Shown here: in pieces, positions 1 through 6,630 of the stretch | Numbering within the stretch: position 1 is the stretch's first letter | Layout: every line of letters begins with the position of its first letter | NCBI GenBank assembly: GCA_964541255.1 | Contig: CAZIPL010000031.1 | Span: forward strand, 1-16,502 | From: CAYOSU01 sp964541255 | Lineage (GTDB): Bacteria; Bacillota; Clostridia; Christensenellales; CAMQZB01 | Reading direction: 5' to 3' | DNA: 16,502 nt | Notes under the pieces: generated by a model | Database searches by the model: none | What the model saw: only the letters and a program-made list of their open reading frames with translations | What the model was told of the DNA's origin: nothing | Translations under genes and position numbers: made by a program

Positions 1-308
1 AAGAAAATTCTCTTTGCGGTCTCGGACAGACGGCACCTAACCCCGTTCTTTCCACTATGAGATATTTCAAGGACGAATATATCGCTCACGTCGTAGATAA
101 GAAGTGCCCCGCACACGTATGTAAGGATTTGCTCTCGTTCGAGATCGACCCGACGAAGTGCCGCGGCTGCTCGCTCTGCGCAAGGAACTGCCCTGCGGGA
201 GCTATCACAGGCGTAATCAAGAGCCCGTACACGATCGACCAGACCAAGTGCGTCAAGTGCGGTGCATGTATCTCGAAGTGCAACTTCGGTGCGATTTCCA
301 AGAAATAG
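1..308 (+). CDS. hydB: NuoF-like flavin subunit of [FeFe] hydrogenase, C-terminal end (5' partial)
   Basis: The reading frame is open from the first base, beginning in phase at base 3, so the true start lies upstream. About 102 C-terminal residues are visible. The upstream residues read SLCGLGQTAPNPVLST, the conserved end of the NuoF/HydB/HndC module; its Cys is normally the last ligand of the 4Fe-4S cluster near the FMN. A two-cluster ferredoxin domain follows, with CRGCSLCARNCP and CVKCGACISKCNF. This domain is typical of hydrogenase-associated NuoF homologues and absent from ordinary complex I NuoF. By family knowledge the subunit is cytoplasmic, binds FMN and NAD(H), and passes electrons to the hydrogenase. 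The stop lies 12 nt before hydA, so the two are one operon. An internal ATG at 57 is not a plausible start because the conserved frame continues upstream. The HydB/HndC name is inferred from the adjacent hydA. Confidence 0.9.
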   Translation, partial: ENSLCGLGQTAPNPVLSTMRYFKDEYIAHVVDKKCPAHVCKDLLSFEIDPTKCRGCSLCARNCPAGAITGVIKSPYTIDQTKCVKCGACISKCNFGAISKK

Positions 309-320
309 GAGGATTGAACA

Positions 321-2063
321 ATGTCAGAAAATTTGGTTAACGTAAAAATAAACGGAATTCCCGTAGCAGTACCTACAGGCTCCACCGTTCTCGATGCGGC
401 TAAAAAGGCAGGTATCAGAATTCCTACTCTTTGTTACCTCCGCGGAATGAACGAGATCGGCGCATGCAGAGTATGCCTCGTCGAGGTTAAGGGCGCAAGA
501 TCCCTCGTAGCTTCCTGCGTATACCCCGTAAGCGAGGGTATGGAGGTTACCACGAACTCTCAGAAGGTCATCGAATCTAGAAAGAAAACTCTCGAGCTTT
601 TGATGTCCGACCACAACGAAAATTGCCCTTCTTGCGTAAGAGCAGGCAACTGCGAATTGCAAGAGCTTTGCAAGGAATACGGAATCAATCAGGAAGAGTT
701 TGTCGGCGTTAAGCACGACGGTCTCGTTGACGAGTCTTCCGAATACCTTGTTAGAGATAACAGCAAGTGCATTCTTTGCCGTCGTTGCGTTGCGGCGTGC
801 AAGAACCAGCACGTAGAAGTAATCGGCGCAATCAAGCGCGGATTCAACACTCACATCGGCTGCAACTTCGATAAAGACCTTGCAGACGTAGATTGCGCGG
901 CTTGCGGACAGTGTATCAACGTATGCCCGACAGGCGCATTGAAAGAAAAGGATTCTATCGACGACGTAATCAAGGCTCTCAACGACCCGACGAAGCACGT
1001 TATCGTTGCTACCGCTCCTTCCGTAAGAGTAGCTATCGGCGAAGAATTCGGTCTTCCTATCGGAACGAACTGCGAAGGTAAGATGGTTGCCGCTCTTAGA
1101 AGAGTAGGCTTTGAAAAGGTATTTGACGTAAACTTCACGGCAGACCTTACCATTATGGAAGAAGCTACCGAGTTCCTCGGCAGAGTAAACAACGGCGGAG
1201 TGCTTCCTATGATTACTTCTTGCTCTCCCGGATGGATCAGATTTATCGAATATCACTATCCCGAGCTTTTGCCTCACGTTTCTTCTTGCAAGAGCCCTCA
1301 GCAGATGTTCGGCGCGGTTATTAAGACCTATTATGCAGAAAAGAACGGACTTAATCCCGAAGACATCGTTTTAGTTTCTTCGATGCCTTGTACGGCTAAG
1401 AAGTTTGAGATCGGAAGAGAAGATCAGGACGAGAACGGAATCCCCGATGTAGATATCGTTATCACGACGAGAGAGACTGCAAGACTTATCAAGCGTTTCG
1501 GCGTAGATTTCAATCATCTTCCCGACGAAGAGTTCGACAATCCTTTGGGAGTAGGTTCGGGTGCAGGTCTTATCTTCGGAGCTTCGGGCGGCGTTATGGA
1601 AGCAGCTCTCAGAACTGCTGTAGAGACGTTGTCCGGCAAAAAGCTTGAAAACCTCGATTTCGAAGAAGTAAGAGGTATGAAGGGTATTAAGGAAGCAACC
1701 TATGAGGTTAACGGACTTACGCTCAACGTTGCCGTAGTAAGCGGACTTGACAACGCTGCAAAGATTTGCGAAGAAATCAAGAACGGTACAAGCAAATATC
1801 AGTTCATTGAAATTATGTGCTGTCCCGGCGGCTGCATAAACGGCGGCGGACAGCCTATCGTTCCTGCGGACGTAAGAAACTTCGTTGATTACAGAGCGCT
1901 TCGTGCAAAGGCTATCTACGATACCGATAAGAGCATGGCGCTTAGAAAATCTCACGAGAATCCTTATGTTAAGCAGCTTTACGCAGAGTATTTCGGAGAA
2001 CCCAACAGCCACAAGGCTCACGAAGTTCTTCATACGACATACGTAAACAGAAAGAACAAATAA
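321..2063 (+). CDS. hydA: [FeFe] hydrogenase catalytic subunit HydA
   Basis: This 580-residue enzyme interconverts protons, electrons and H2. Its domains in order are a plant-type 2Fe-2S domain (C38, C49, C52, C66), a His-ligated 4Fe-4S site (H98, C102, C105, C111), two 4Fe-4S ferredoxin clusters (C150/153/156/160 and C192/195/198/202), the H-cluster domain and a C-terminal small-subunit-like tail. The H-cluster motifs are TSCSPGW (299-305), MPCTAKKFE (355-363) and EIMCCPGGCINGGGQP (497-512). The first motif has Ser where the classic form has a second Cys (TSCCPGW), and Cys500 stands where Ala is usual. A site AGGAGG lies just before the ATG, 12 nt after the flavin subunit. With that partner the enzyme is probably cytoplasmic, NAD(P)-linked and ferredoxin-dependent (bifurcating type). 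The assignment as [FeFe] hydrogenase is firm; bifurcation is inferred from architecture and context. Confidence 0.97.
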   Translation: MSENLVNVKINGIPVAVPTGSTVLDAAKKAGIRIPTLCYLRGMNEIGACRVCLVEVKGARSLVASCVYPVSEGMEVTTNSQKVIESRKKTLELLMSDHNENCPSCVRAGNCELQELCKEYGINQEEFVGVKHDGLVDESSEYLVRDNSKCILCRRCVAACKNQHVEVIGAIKRGFNTHIGCNFDKDLADVDCAACGQCINVCPTGALKEKDSIDDVIKALNDPTKHVIVATAPSVRVAIGEEFGLPIGTNCEGKMVAALRRVGFEKVFDVNFTADLTIMEEATEFLGRVNNGGVLPMITSCSPGWIRFIEYHYPELLPHVSSCKSPQQMFGAVIKTYYAEKNGLNPEDIVLVSSMPCTAKKFEIGREDQDENGIPDVDIVITTRETARLIKRFGVDFNHLPDEEFDNPLGVGSGAGLIFGASGGVMEAALRTAVETLSGKKLENLDFEEVRGMKGIKEATYEVNGLTLNVAVVSGLDNAAKICEEIKNGTSKYQFIEIMCCPGGCINGGGQPIVPADVRNFVDYRALRAKAIYDTDKSMALRKSHENPYVKQLYAEYFGEPNSHKAHEVLHTTYVNRKNK

Positions 2064-2076
2064 TTGATAAAGAATC

Positions 2077-2108
2077 AAAACGAGCAAAGTTATCTTTGCT
2101 CGTTTTTC
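2077..2108 (+). terminator. Rho-independent terminator of the hyd operon
   Basis: A perfect 9-bp stem (CGAGCAAAG at 2081-2089 with CTTTGCTCG at 2094-2102) has the loop TTAT and is followed by a T-run. A run of A precedes it. It begins about 15 nt after the hydA stop, so hydA is the last gene of its operon. Confidence 0.93.
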
Positions 2109-2427
2109 TTATATAAAATCGCGCGATAGTAAAATGCGAACATAATAAGCGTTAGGCTTTTCGAAGCGTTTTATATGCAAAAACAGTAGTTGTAACAAAT
2201 TATAAAACGGTTGCAATGGAGAGTGTTTGATAAATTGCCATATGATTTTTTTGGAACTAATTTTCGATCAAAAGTATTTTCGTAAATAATAGAAACTTTG
2301 AATGCTTATTGCCGCTTAGGCAAAATCAGCATAAAGAAGTTTGATTTATAGTAAAATCCTGTTGTTTTGCGGTAAATCGCGAAACATTACTACAATAAAG
2401 GCAAAACGGCGTTTTTTCGATTTTGAT
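2109..2427. other. Gene-free stretch between hydA terminator and next promoter
   Basis: This is AT-rich with stops in all frames and no credible gene. It holds a 62-nt element (2117-2178) that resembles one behind the next terminator (4815-4871), a TTGTAAC...TTGCAAT segment (2190-2217) that resembles 6561-6589, a small hairpin at 2309-2323, and an 8-bp stem with one G·T pair (GTTTTGCG at 2364-2371, CGCGAAAC at 2378-2385). I cannot assign a function to any of these. Confidence 0.5.
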
Positions 2428-2457
2428 TTGACAATATAGTTCTATAAATAAGATAAT
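2428..2457 (+). promoter_or_regulatory. Predicted sigma-70-type promoter for the Gfo/Idh/MocA-VOC gene
   Basis: A consensus -35 TTGACA (2428-2433) is followed after 18 nt by GATAAT (2452-2457), which matches five of six consensus -10 bases. The -10 sits inside the perfect 10-bp palindrome GATAATTATC (2452-2461), which could be a repressor site. The predicted transcript would have a leader of about 130 nt. Confidence 0.7.
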
Positions 2458-2491
2458 TATCGTGATAAAATATTTTTGTTAAGTTGTTGAG

Positions 2492-2542
2492 AAAATATCC
2501 GAAAAAGGGAAGATTCCGTCTTTCTTTTCGACGATATTTTTT
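2492..2542 (+). promoter_or_regulatory. Imperfect long hairpin plus T-run in the 5' leader
   Basis: Between the predicted promoter and the start codon the RNA can fold into a long interrupted hairpin. AAAATAT (2492-2498) pairs with ATATTTT (2534-2540), and inner A/T- and G/C-rich segments pair around the loop TTCCG. The 3' arm ends in T residues, so the structure resembles a weak terminator or attenuator. Bulges and G·U pairs make this tentative; there is no resemblance to a riboswitch that I recognise. Confidence 0.35.
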
Positions 2543-2592
2543 GTATATTATATTAGACTCAAAGCTTCAAAAAAAAGTATAAGGAGAAGAAA

Positions 2593-4719
2593 ATGGAAAA
2601 GAAACAGATGGTTGTCGGCGTAATAGGTTCGGGTGCGATAAGCGACATATATTTAGAGAACATGACGAAGCGTTTCGATATTTTGAAAGTCAAAGCGGTT
2701 GCTTCGCTTCATATCGAAAACGCAAAGAAAAAAGCGGAAAAATACGGAATTTCGGCATGCACGGTCGATGAGCTTCTTGCTGATCCTGAGATTGAAATTA
2801 TCGTAAATCTCACACCCGTAAGCGCGCATTACGACCTTATCAAGCGTGCACTTGAGAGTGGAAAGCACGTTTATACGGAAAAAACCATGACGGAAAACTT
2901 CGAAAGAACTCACGAGCTTGTCGAGCTTGCGAACGAAAAGGGCTTGGTTTTGACCTCTGCTCCCGATACGTTCTTCGGCGCAACGATACAGGTAGCTAAA
3001 AGCGCGATCGAAAGCGGACTTATCGGCGACGTTCAGTCTTTCTCGATGAGCGCAACGAGAAACAACAATATGCTTCTTTCCGTTTTCCCGTTCTTGAGAG
3101 AAAAGGGTGCCGATATAGTAAACGATTTCGGCGTATATTATATCACTCATTTAGTGGCGCTACTTGGAAACGTAAAGCGCGTAGGCGCGATTTGTCAAGC
3201 TCCTTTCAAAGAGCATAAAAACATTTTGCCGTATAGCCCCGATTTCGGAAAGATTATGTCTACGCCGAACGTAAGCAGAGCTTCCGCGGTTTTGATTATG
3301 GAAAACGGCATTACGGGAACGCTTCACATCGACGCGGATTCCATTACGAAGCAAGACCAATATTTTGCAATAAACGGTACGAAAGGCGTTTTGTATCTTG
3401 ACGACCCCAACAGATTCGAGGGAACGATTTCTTATATTCAAAACTCCTTTGACCCGAGAAATCCCGCAAAGCCCACGACTTTAATGCAGTTTGCGAAGTA
3501 TACTACAAACTCGAGAGGCGTAGGCGTTGCCGATATGGCGGAAGCTATTCTCGAGGGACGCGCTCCTAGAGCAAGCAAAGAAATGGCTCAGCACGTTCAA
3601 GAGGTACTCGAAGCAATATTAAAAGGGGAAGAAACGGGTGCGTTTACCGATATTAATTCAAGATGCGAGATCCCCGCAGGGCTTGAAAGCGAAGACGTCG
3701 GAATAACGAACATCGGTCATACTTCGTTCAACGCGAAGAATATGGACGAAATGCTGAAATTCTATTGCGACATTTTGGGAATGGAAATTCAGTTCAAGCT
3801 CACTATGGGCGACCTTTTCGATTCGATGGGCGGAATGAAGTTCCAAAGCGTAGCGCTTGACGAAGAAAAGACTAAGCAGCTTGAAAGAATGCGTAGCGCT
3901 ATGTGGCTTTGCTATTTGAAGCTCGCGGACAGACAATATATCGAGCTTTTCAACGATTTGGGTTCGAAAGATGCGAATAATCCCAAAGAGACGATTCCCG
4001 ACAGAGGTAAGATCTACGGATATAGAAAGGTTAACTTCGAGGTTGACGATATCGAAGCAGCGAAAGCTAAGCTTGTCGAAAATGGCGTTGAGATTATCGA
4101 AGACATTCACCAAACGATCGAGGGCGCTAAGGAGCTTCACGTCAAAGACCCCGACGGAAACGACGTTATGCTTATGGAATACGGCAAAGAGGCTCCGTGC
4201 TTCGTTCCCGATAAAGACGAAACGGGAAGAAACTTCTGCGGCATAACGAGATATACCTCGCAAGTTGCTTATACCGTCAAGGACGAAGCGAATATGCTTG
4301 CGTTCTATACTAAGGGCTTAGGATTAAAGAAAATCGGGGAAGTTACCTTTGAGGACTTGACGAAAGTCGCTAAAGACGAAAACGCTAAGAGACTTGCGAT
4401 ACTCGGCGATAAGACGTGGATTGACTATATCGAGGTTGCTCCTCACCAATATATAGAGCTTTTCCACCACGTAGGTCAGCCGCTTGAAGAAAAACGCGAC
4501 CTTTTGAATACTTACGGTTATTTGCATTTGTGCCTCGAAGTCAAAGATATTCATAAGGCTTGGGACGCAGTCGTTGCAAACGGAATAACTCCCGATACCG
4601 AAATTAAGCGCAGTGCCGATAGATCCTATCAGTTCTGGCTTGTAGACCCCGACGGCAACAGATTGGAGCTTATGCAATATATCGACGGCGAATCTTTGCA
4701 GCTCGTCGAAAAAGAATAA
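2593..4719 (+). CDS. Gfo/Idh/MocA-family oxidoreductase fused to two VOC (glyoxalase-fold) modules
   Basis: This 708-residue protein is about twice the usual Gfo/Idh/MocA length. Residues 1 to about 345 form the oxidoreductase: a Rossmann nucleotide site (VGVIGSGAISDIY near residue 9), EKT at 96-98 where EKP is usual, and the catalytic-region motif D178-F-G-V-Y-Y-I-T-H186. Such enzymes oxidise or reduce sugars and sugar derivatives with NAD(P). Two VOC modules follow at about 369-530 and 550-700. Aligned by hand on Q-Y-I-E-L-F and D-P-D-G-N, the metal-ligand positions are H376, E451, K479, M526 in module 1 and Q557, E622, H645, E692 in module 2. AAGGAG (2581-2586) lies 6 nt before the ATG. 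The gene is monocistronic by its flanking promoter and terminator. No frameshift is visible, so the fusion appears real. The substrate is unknown; a sugar-related role is inferred from the downstream epimerase and isomerase. Confidence 0.9.
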   Translation: MEKKQMVVGVIGSGAISDIYLENMTKRFDILKVKAVASLHIENAKKKAEKYGISACTVDELLADPEIEIIVNLTPVSAHYDLIKRALESGKHVYTEKTMTENFERTHELVELANEKGLVLTSAPDTFFGATIQVAKSAIESGLIGDVQSFSMSATRNNNMLLSVFPFLREKGADIVNDFGVYYITHLVALLGNVKRVGAICQAPFKEHKNILPYSPDFGKIMSTPNVSRASAVLIMENGITGTLHIDADSITKQDQYFAINGTKGVLYLDDPNRFEGTISYIQNSFDPRNPAKPTTLMQFAKYTTNSRGVGVADMAEAILEGRAPRASKEMAQHVQEVLEAILKGEETGAFTDINSRCEIPAGLESEDVGITNIGHTSFNAKNMDEMLKFYCDILGMEIQFKLTMGDLFDSMGGMKFQSVALDEEKTKQLERMRSAMWLCYLKLADRQYIELFNDLGSKDANNPKETIPDRGKIYGYRKVNFEVDDIEAAKAKLVENGVEIIEDIHQTIEGAKELHVKDPDGNDVMLMEYGKEAPCFVPDKDETGRNFCGITRYTSQVAYTVKDEANMLAFYTKGLGLKKIGEVTFEDLTKVAKDENAKRLAILGDKTWIDYIEVAPHQYIELFHHVGQPLEEKRDLLNTYGYLHLCLEVKDIHKAWDAVVANGITPDTEIKRSADRSYQFWLVDPDGNRLELMQYIDGESLQLVEKE

Positions 4720-4744
4720 GAAATTGGCAATTATCAAATATATA

Positions 4745-4769
4745 GACTCTTAAGCGAGCGCTTTGAGTC
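4745..4769 (+). other. Perfect hairpin just before the terminator
   Basis: GACTC (4745-4749) pairs with GAGTC (4765-4769), and inside it AAGC (4752-4755) pairs with GCTT (4760-4763) around a 4-nt loop. It lies 25 nt after the stop codon and directly in front of the terminator. It may stabilise the 3' end of the mRNA; no T-run follows it. Confidence 0.6.
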
Positions 4770-4773
4770 CAAG

Positions 4774-4806
4774 AAAAAGTCTTCCCTTTTTTGGGAGACT
4801 TTTTTC
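4774..4806 (+). terminator. Rho-independent terminator after the fusion gene
   Basis: AAAAAGTC-T-TCCC (4774-4786) pairs with GGGAGACTTTTT (4793-4804) around a TTTTTT loop, with one bulged T, and runs into more T. It separates the fusion gene from the epimerase/isomerase unit. Confidence 0.88.
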
Positions 4807-5161
4807 TTTTGTTTAATCGAGCGATAGTGAATATTTTTGAAATTCTTTGGCTTTTGAAATGCTTTATATGCGGAGATGTGTTTTTATTGATGAGAAATGT
4901 TTATTTAAGAATAACAAGACGTGCTTTCGGCGATATATTAAGTCACGTGTTATTTCGTTCGTTTGCCTTGATTTTCTTTAATCTTGCATTAAAACGAAAA
5001 GTACCTTAAAGTCGTATTAGATATGCCACAGTCAAAGATTTGAAAATTCCGCAAAAGACATCTTTTAGGCTAAATTACGTAACTTTCAATGAATGAGTAT
5101 TTTATTCTAATAGAAACTATTCTTTACTAAAAATATGTAAATCGTTTTCGGAACTATCTTA
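4807..5161. other. Gene-free stretch upstream of the epimerase gene
   Basis: An open frame at 4791-5009 exists, but it starts inside the terminator, has no ribosome site and shows no recognisable domain, so I treat the stretch as non-coding. It contains the second copy (4815-4871) of the element at 2117-2178. TAATAGAAACT near 5110 also occurs near 2288, in the earlier gap. Nothing else is recognisable. Confidence 0.5.
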
Positions 5162-5190
5162 TTGAAAGAGAAAGATATGTGTGATAGCAT
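5162..5190 (+). promoter_or_regulatory. Possible promoter of the epimerase/isomerase pair
   Basis: TTGAAA (5162-5167) and TAGCAT (5185-5190) are 17 nt apart. The -10 is a weak match. A start of transcription near 5197 leaves a short leader that includes the ribosome site before the ATG at 5223. Confidence 0.4.
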
Positions 5191-5222
5191 TATATCAACG
5201 ATATTTTTTGAAAAGAGGGAAG

Positions 5223-5906
5223 ATGAATAAAACTAAAAAACCGATATATTCGCCAAGCCTTATGTGCGCAAATAGGCTTGAGCTAAAGCGCGATATCGAC
5301 GAGCTTATTTCAAACGGCGTCGAGTTTTTGCATTACGACATTGCCGACGGGCATAGCGTCGATGCGATTTGCTTCGATTTCGAGCTGTTGAAAGAAATAA
5401 GGAAAAACTATCCGAAAGCGATTTTGGACGTTCATATTATGGTTGAAAATCCCGAAAAGTTTTTAGAGACTTTGAAGGACGCGGGCGCGGATTATTTGAC
5501 CGTTTCTTCAAAAGAAGCCAAAGGGACGGGCGTTTTTTCGAAAATAAAAGAGATGGGAATGAAACCCTCTCTTATGATAGAACCCGACGTTGCGATTTCG
5601 GATGTCGAAAACGTTTTGCCACTTGTCGATATGGTTGTCGTTATGAGCATAACGCCCGGCAAGAAAGGCATACCTTTTGACGAAAACGCTTACGGAATAA
5701 TAGAAGAACTTTCAAGAATAAGACGCGAAAAGGGCTTTTCTTATCTTATCTCGGTGGACGGCGGAGTTGACGAGAAAAATGCCGTGAAGTGCGTTGATAT
5801 GGGCGTCGATGTTTTGGTAACAGGGTATTTCGCCTTTTTCAAAAAAGGCAAAAGCATAACGGATTCTATCAAAGAATTCGCTCAATACGTAGAAAACGAG
5901 AGGTGA
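5223..5906 (+). CDS. Ribulose-phosphate 3-epimerase family protein
   Basis: This 227-residue TIM-barrel protein has the normal length for the family, which epimerises C3 of pentulose or hexulose phosphates. Family residues are visible: SPS near the start (10-12), H37-Y-D39 in the FLHYDIADGH segment, H71 in LDVHIMVENP, and D179 in ISVDGGV. H37, D39, H71 and D179 match the four metal ligands of RPE. TPGKKG (144-149) replaces the phosphate-loop NPGFGG of housekeeping RPE, and VSS (94-96) stands where VHVE is usual, so it probably has another substrate, for example an allulose-6-phosphate-like sugar. A GTG at 5181 in the same frame would add 14 residues but overlaps the predicted -10; the ATG with GAGGG a few bases before it is preferred. 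The isomerase gene follows after 5 nt. The family is firm, the substrate open. Confidence 0.85.
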   Translation: MNKTKKPIYSPSLMCANRLELKRDIDELISNGVEFLHYDIADGHSVDAICFDFELLKEIRKNYPKAILDVHIMVENPEKFLETLKDAGADYLTVSSKEAKGTGVFSKIKEMGMKPSLMIEPDVAISDVENVLPLVDMVVVMSITPGKKGIPFDENAYGIIEELSRIRREKGFSYLISVDGGVDEKNAVKCVDMGVDVLVTGYFAFFKKGKSITDSIKEFAQYVENER

Positions 5907-5911
5907 TTTAT

Positions 5912-6361
5912 ATGCAAAAACAGTTTAAGTTGGCAATAGGTTGCGACCTTGCGGGGTACGACTTTAAGGAAGAAGTTAAGAAAATACTTTTCGAAAGAGG
6001 GTATGACGTTACGGATTACGGCTGTTTTTCCTCCGACGAGGGAGAATATCCCTATCACGCAAAGCTTGTAGCTAAGGCGACGTTGGCAGACGACATGACA
6101 AGAGGTATTCTTATTTGCGGAACTGGACAGGGCGTCAATATGGCGGCAAATAAGGTTCGAGGCGTTCGTAGCGCGCTTGTCTTTTCGAATTTTGCGGCGC
6201 TTCTTGCAAGAGAGCATAACGACGCGAGAGTTATTTGCACGGGCGCGTGGCTAAATACCGTACCTCAGTTTGTCGAGCAAATAGAGATTTTCCTTTTCGG
6301 CAAGTATTCGGGTAAGCACGACAGAAGACTCGAAGCATTGAAAGAAATCGAAAACGAATAA
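5912..6361 (+). CDS. RpiB/LacA/LacB-family sugar-phosphate isomerase
   Basis: This 149-residue protein has the normal family length. The family interconverts aldose and ketose phosphates (ribose-5-P/ribulose-5-P, galactose-6-P/tagatose-6-P, allose-6-P/allulose-6-P). It has the core GILICGTGQGVNMAANK around Cys69, the conserved AREHNDARVICTG segment (99-111, His102) and a C-terminal HDRRLEAL. The N-terminal motif is GCDLAGYDFKEE rather than the RpiB SDHAG form, so the usual His after Asp12 is Leu13. This suggests a LacAB-like or other specialised member. The ATG at 5912 is chosen because AGGTGA overlaps the epimerase stop at the right distance; a GTG at 5903 would begin inside that site. Coupling to the epimerase suggests one short route: isomerise an aldose phosphate, then epimerise C3. 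The exact sugar cannot be read from sequence. Confidence 0.87.
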   Translation: MQKQFKLAIGCDLAGYDFKEEVKKILFERGYDVTDYGCFSSDEGEYPYHAKLVAKATLADDMTRGILICGTGQGVNMAANKVRGVRSALVFSNFAALLAREHNDARVICTGAWLNTVPQFVEQIEIFLFGKYSGKHDRRLEALKEIENE

Positions 6362-6465
6362 AAGTATGATAAAAGGATGATTCAGATGTATTGTCGCGAT
6401 TTTTGGGATTGACCCTTGTGGTTTATAATTTCTTGCATTATTCTTTTATGAGCCGAAATAATAAT

Positions 6466-6500
6466 AACGCTTCGCTTAAAGCGGAGCGTTTATATTTTTG
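6466..6500 (+). terminator. Terminator between convergent transcription units
   Basis: A 10-bp stem with one T·G pair (AACGCTTCGC at 6466-6475, GCGGAGCGTT at 6481-6490) has the loop TTAAA and is followed by TATATTTTT. It ends the epimerase/isomerase unit. On the other strand it is followed by TATTATTATTT, so it may also stop the esterase transcript. Confidence 0.85.
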
Positions 6501-6630
6501 AAAACGGTATTTGCGATATTTTTTGAAAGACGTTCGAAGTTTGGTTTTATCTCAATCAAATTGCAATCAATTATAAACCGATTTGTAATACGATTTAGAT
6601 AATCATACTTTGCGAGCCGAAACCTCTGTA

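Noticed and set aside
324..1277. 317-residue minus-strand frame across hydA, and similar long antisense frames in the fusion gene and oadB
   Set aside because: They are compositional shadows of strongly conserved plus-strand genes, with no motifs.
2170..2187. 18-nt identity TTTATATGCAAAAACAGT with 5907-5924
   Set aside because: The second copy is the start region of the isomerase gene and the first is in a gap; no flanking similarity extends it, so coincidence in AT-rich DNA is likely.
4791..5009. 72-residue open frame on the + strand
   Set aside because: It begins inside the terminator hairpin, has no ribosome site, and its composition reflects T-rich DNA.
5181..5222. GTG-initiated N-terminal extension of the epimerase
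   Set aside because: It overlaps the predicted -10, is not family-like, and the ATG at 5223 has the better ribosome site.
5903..5911. GTG start three codons upstream for the RpiB-like gene
   Set aside because: It would place the start within the AGGTGA ribosome site that serves the ATG at 5912.
6561..6589. Plus-strand promoter-like TTGCAA-N17-TGTAAT in the convergent gap
   Set aside because: No gene follows; it would read antisense into the esterase 3' end. It is kept only as part of the motif finding.
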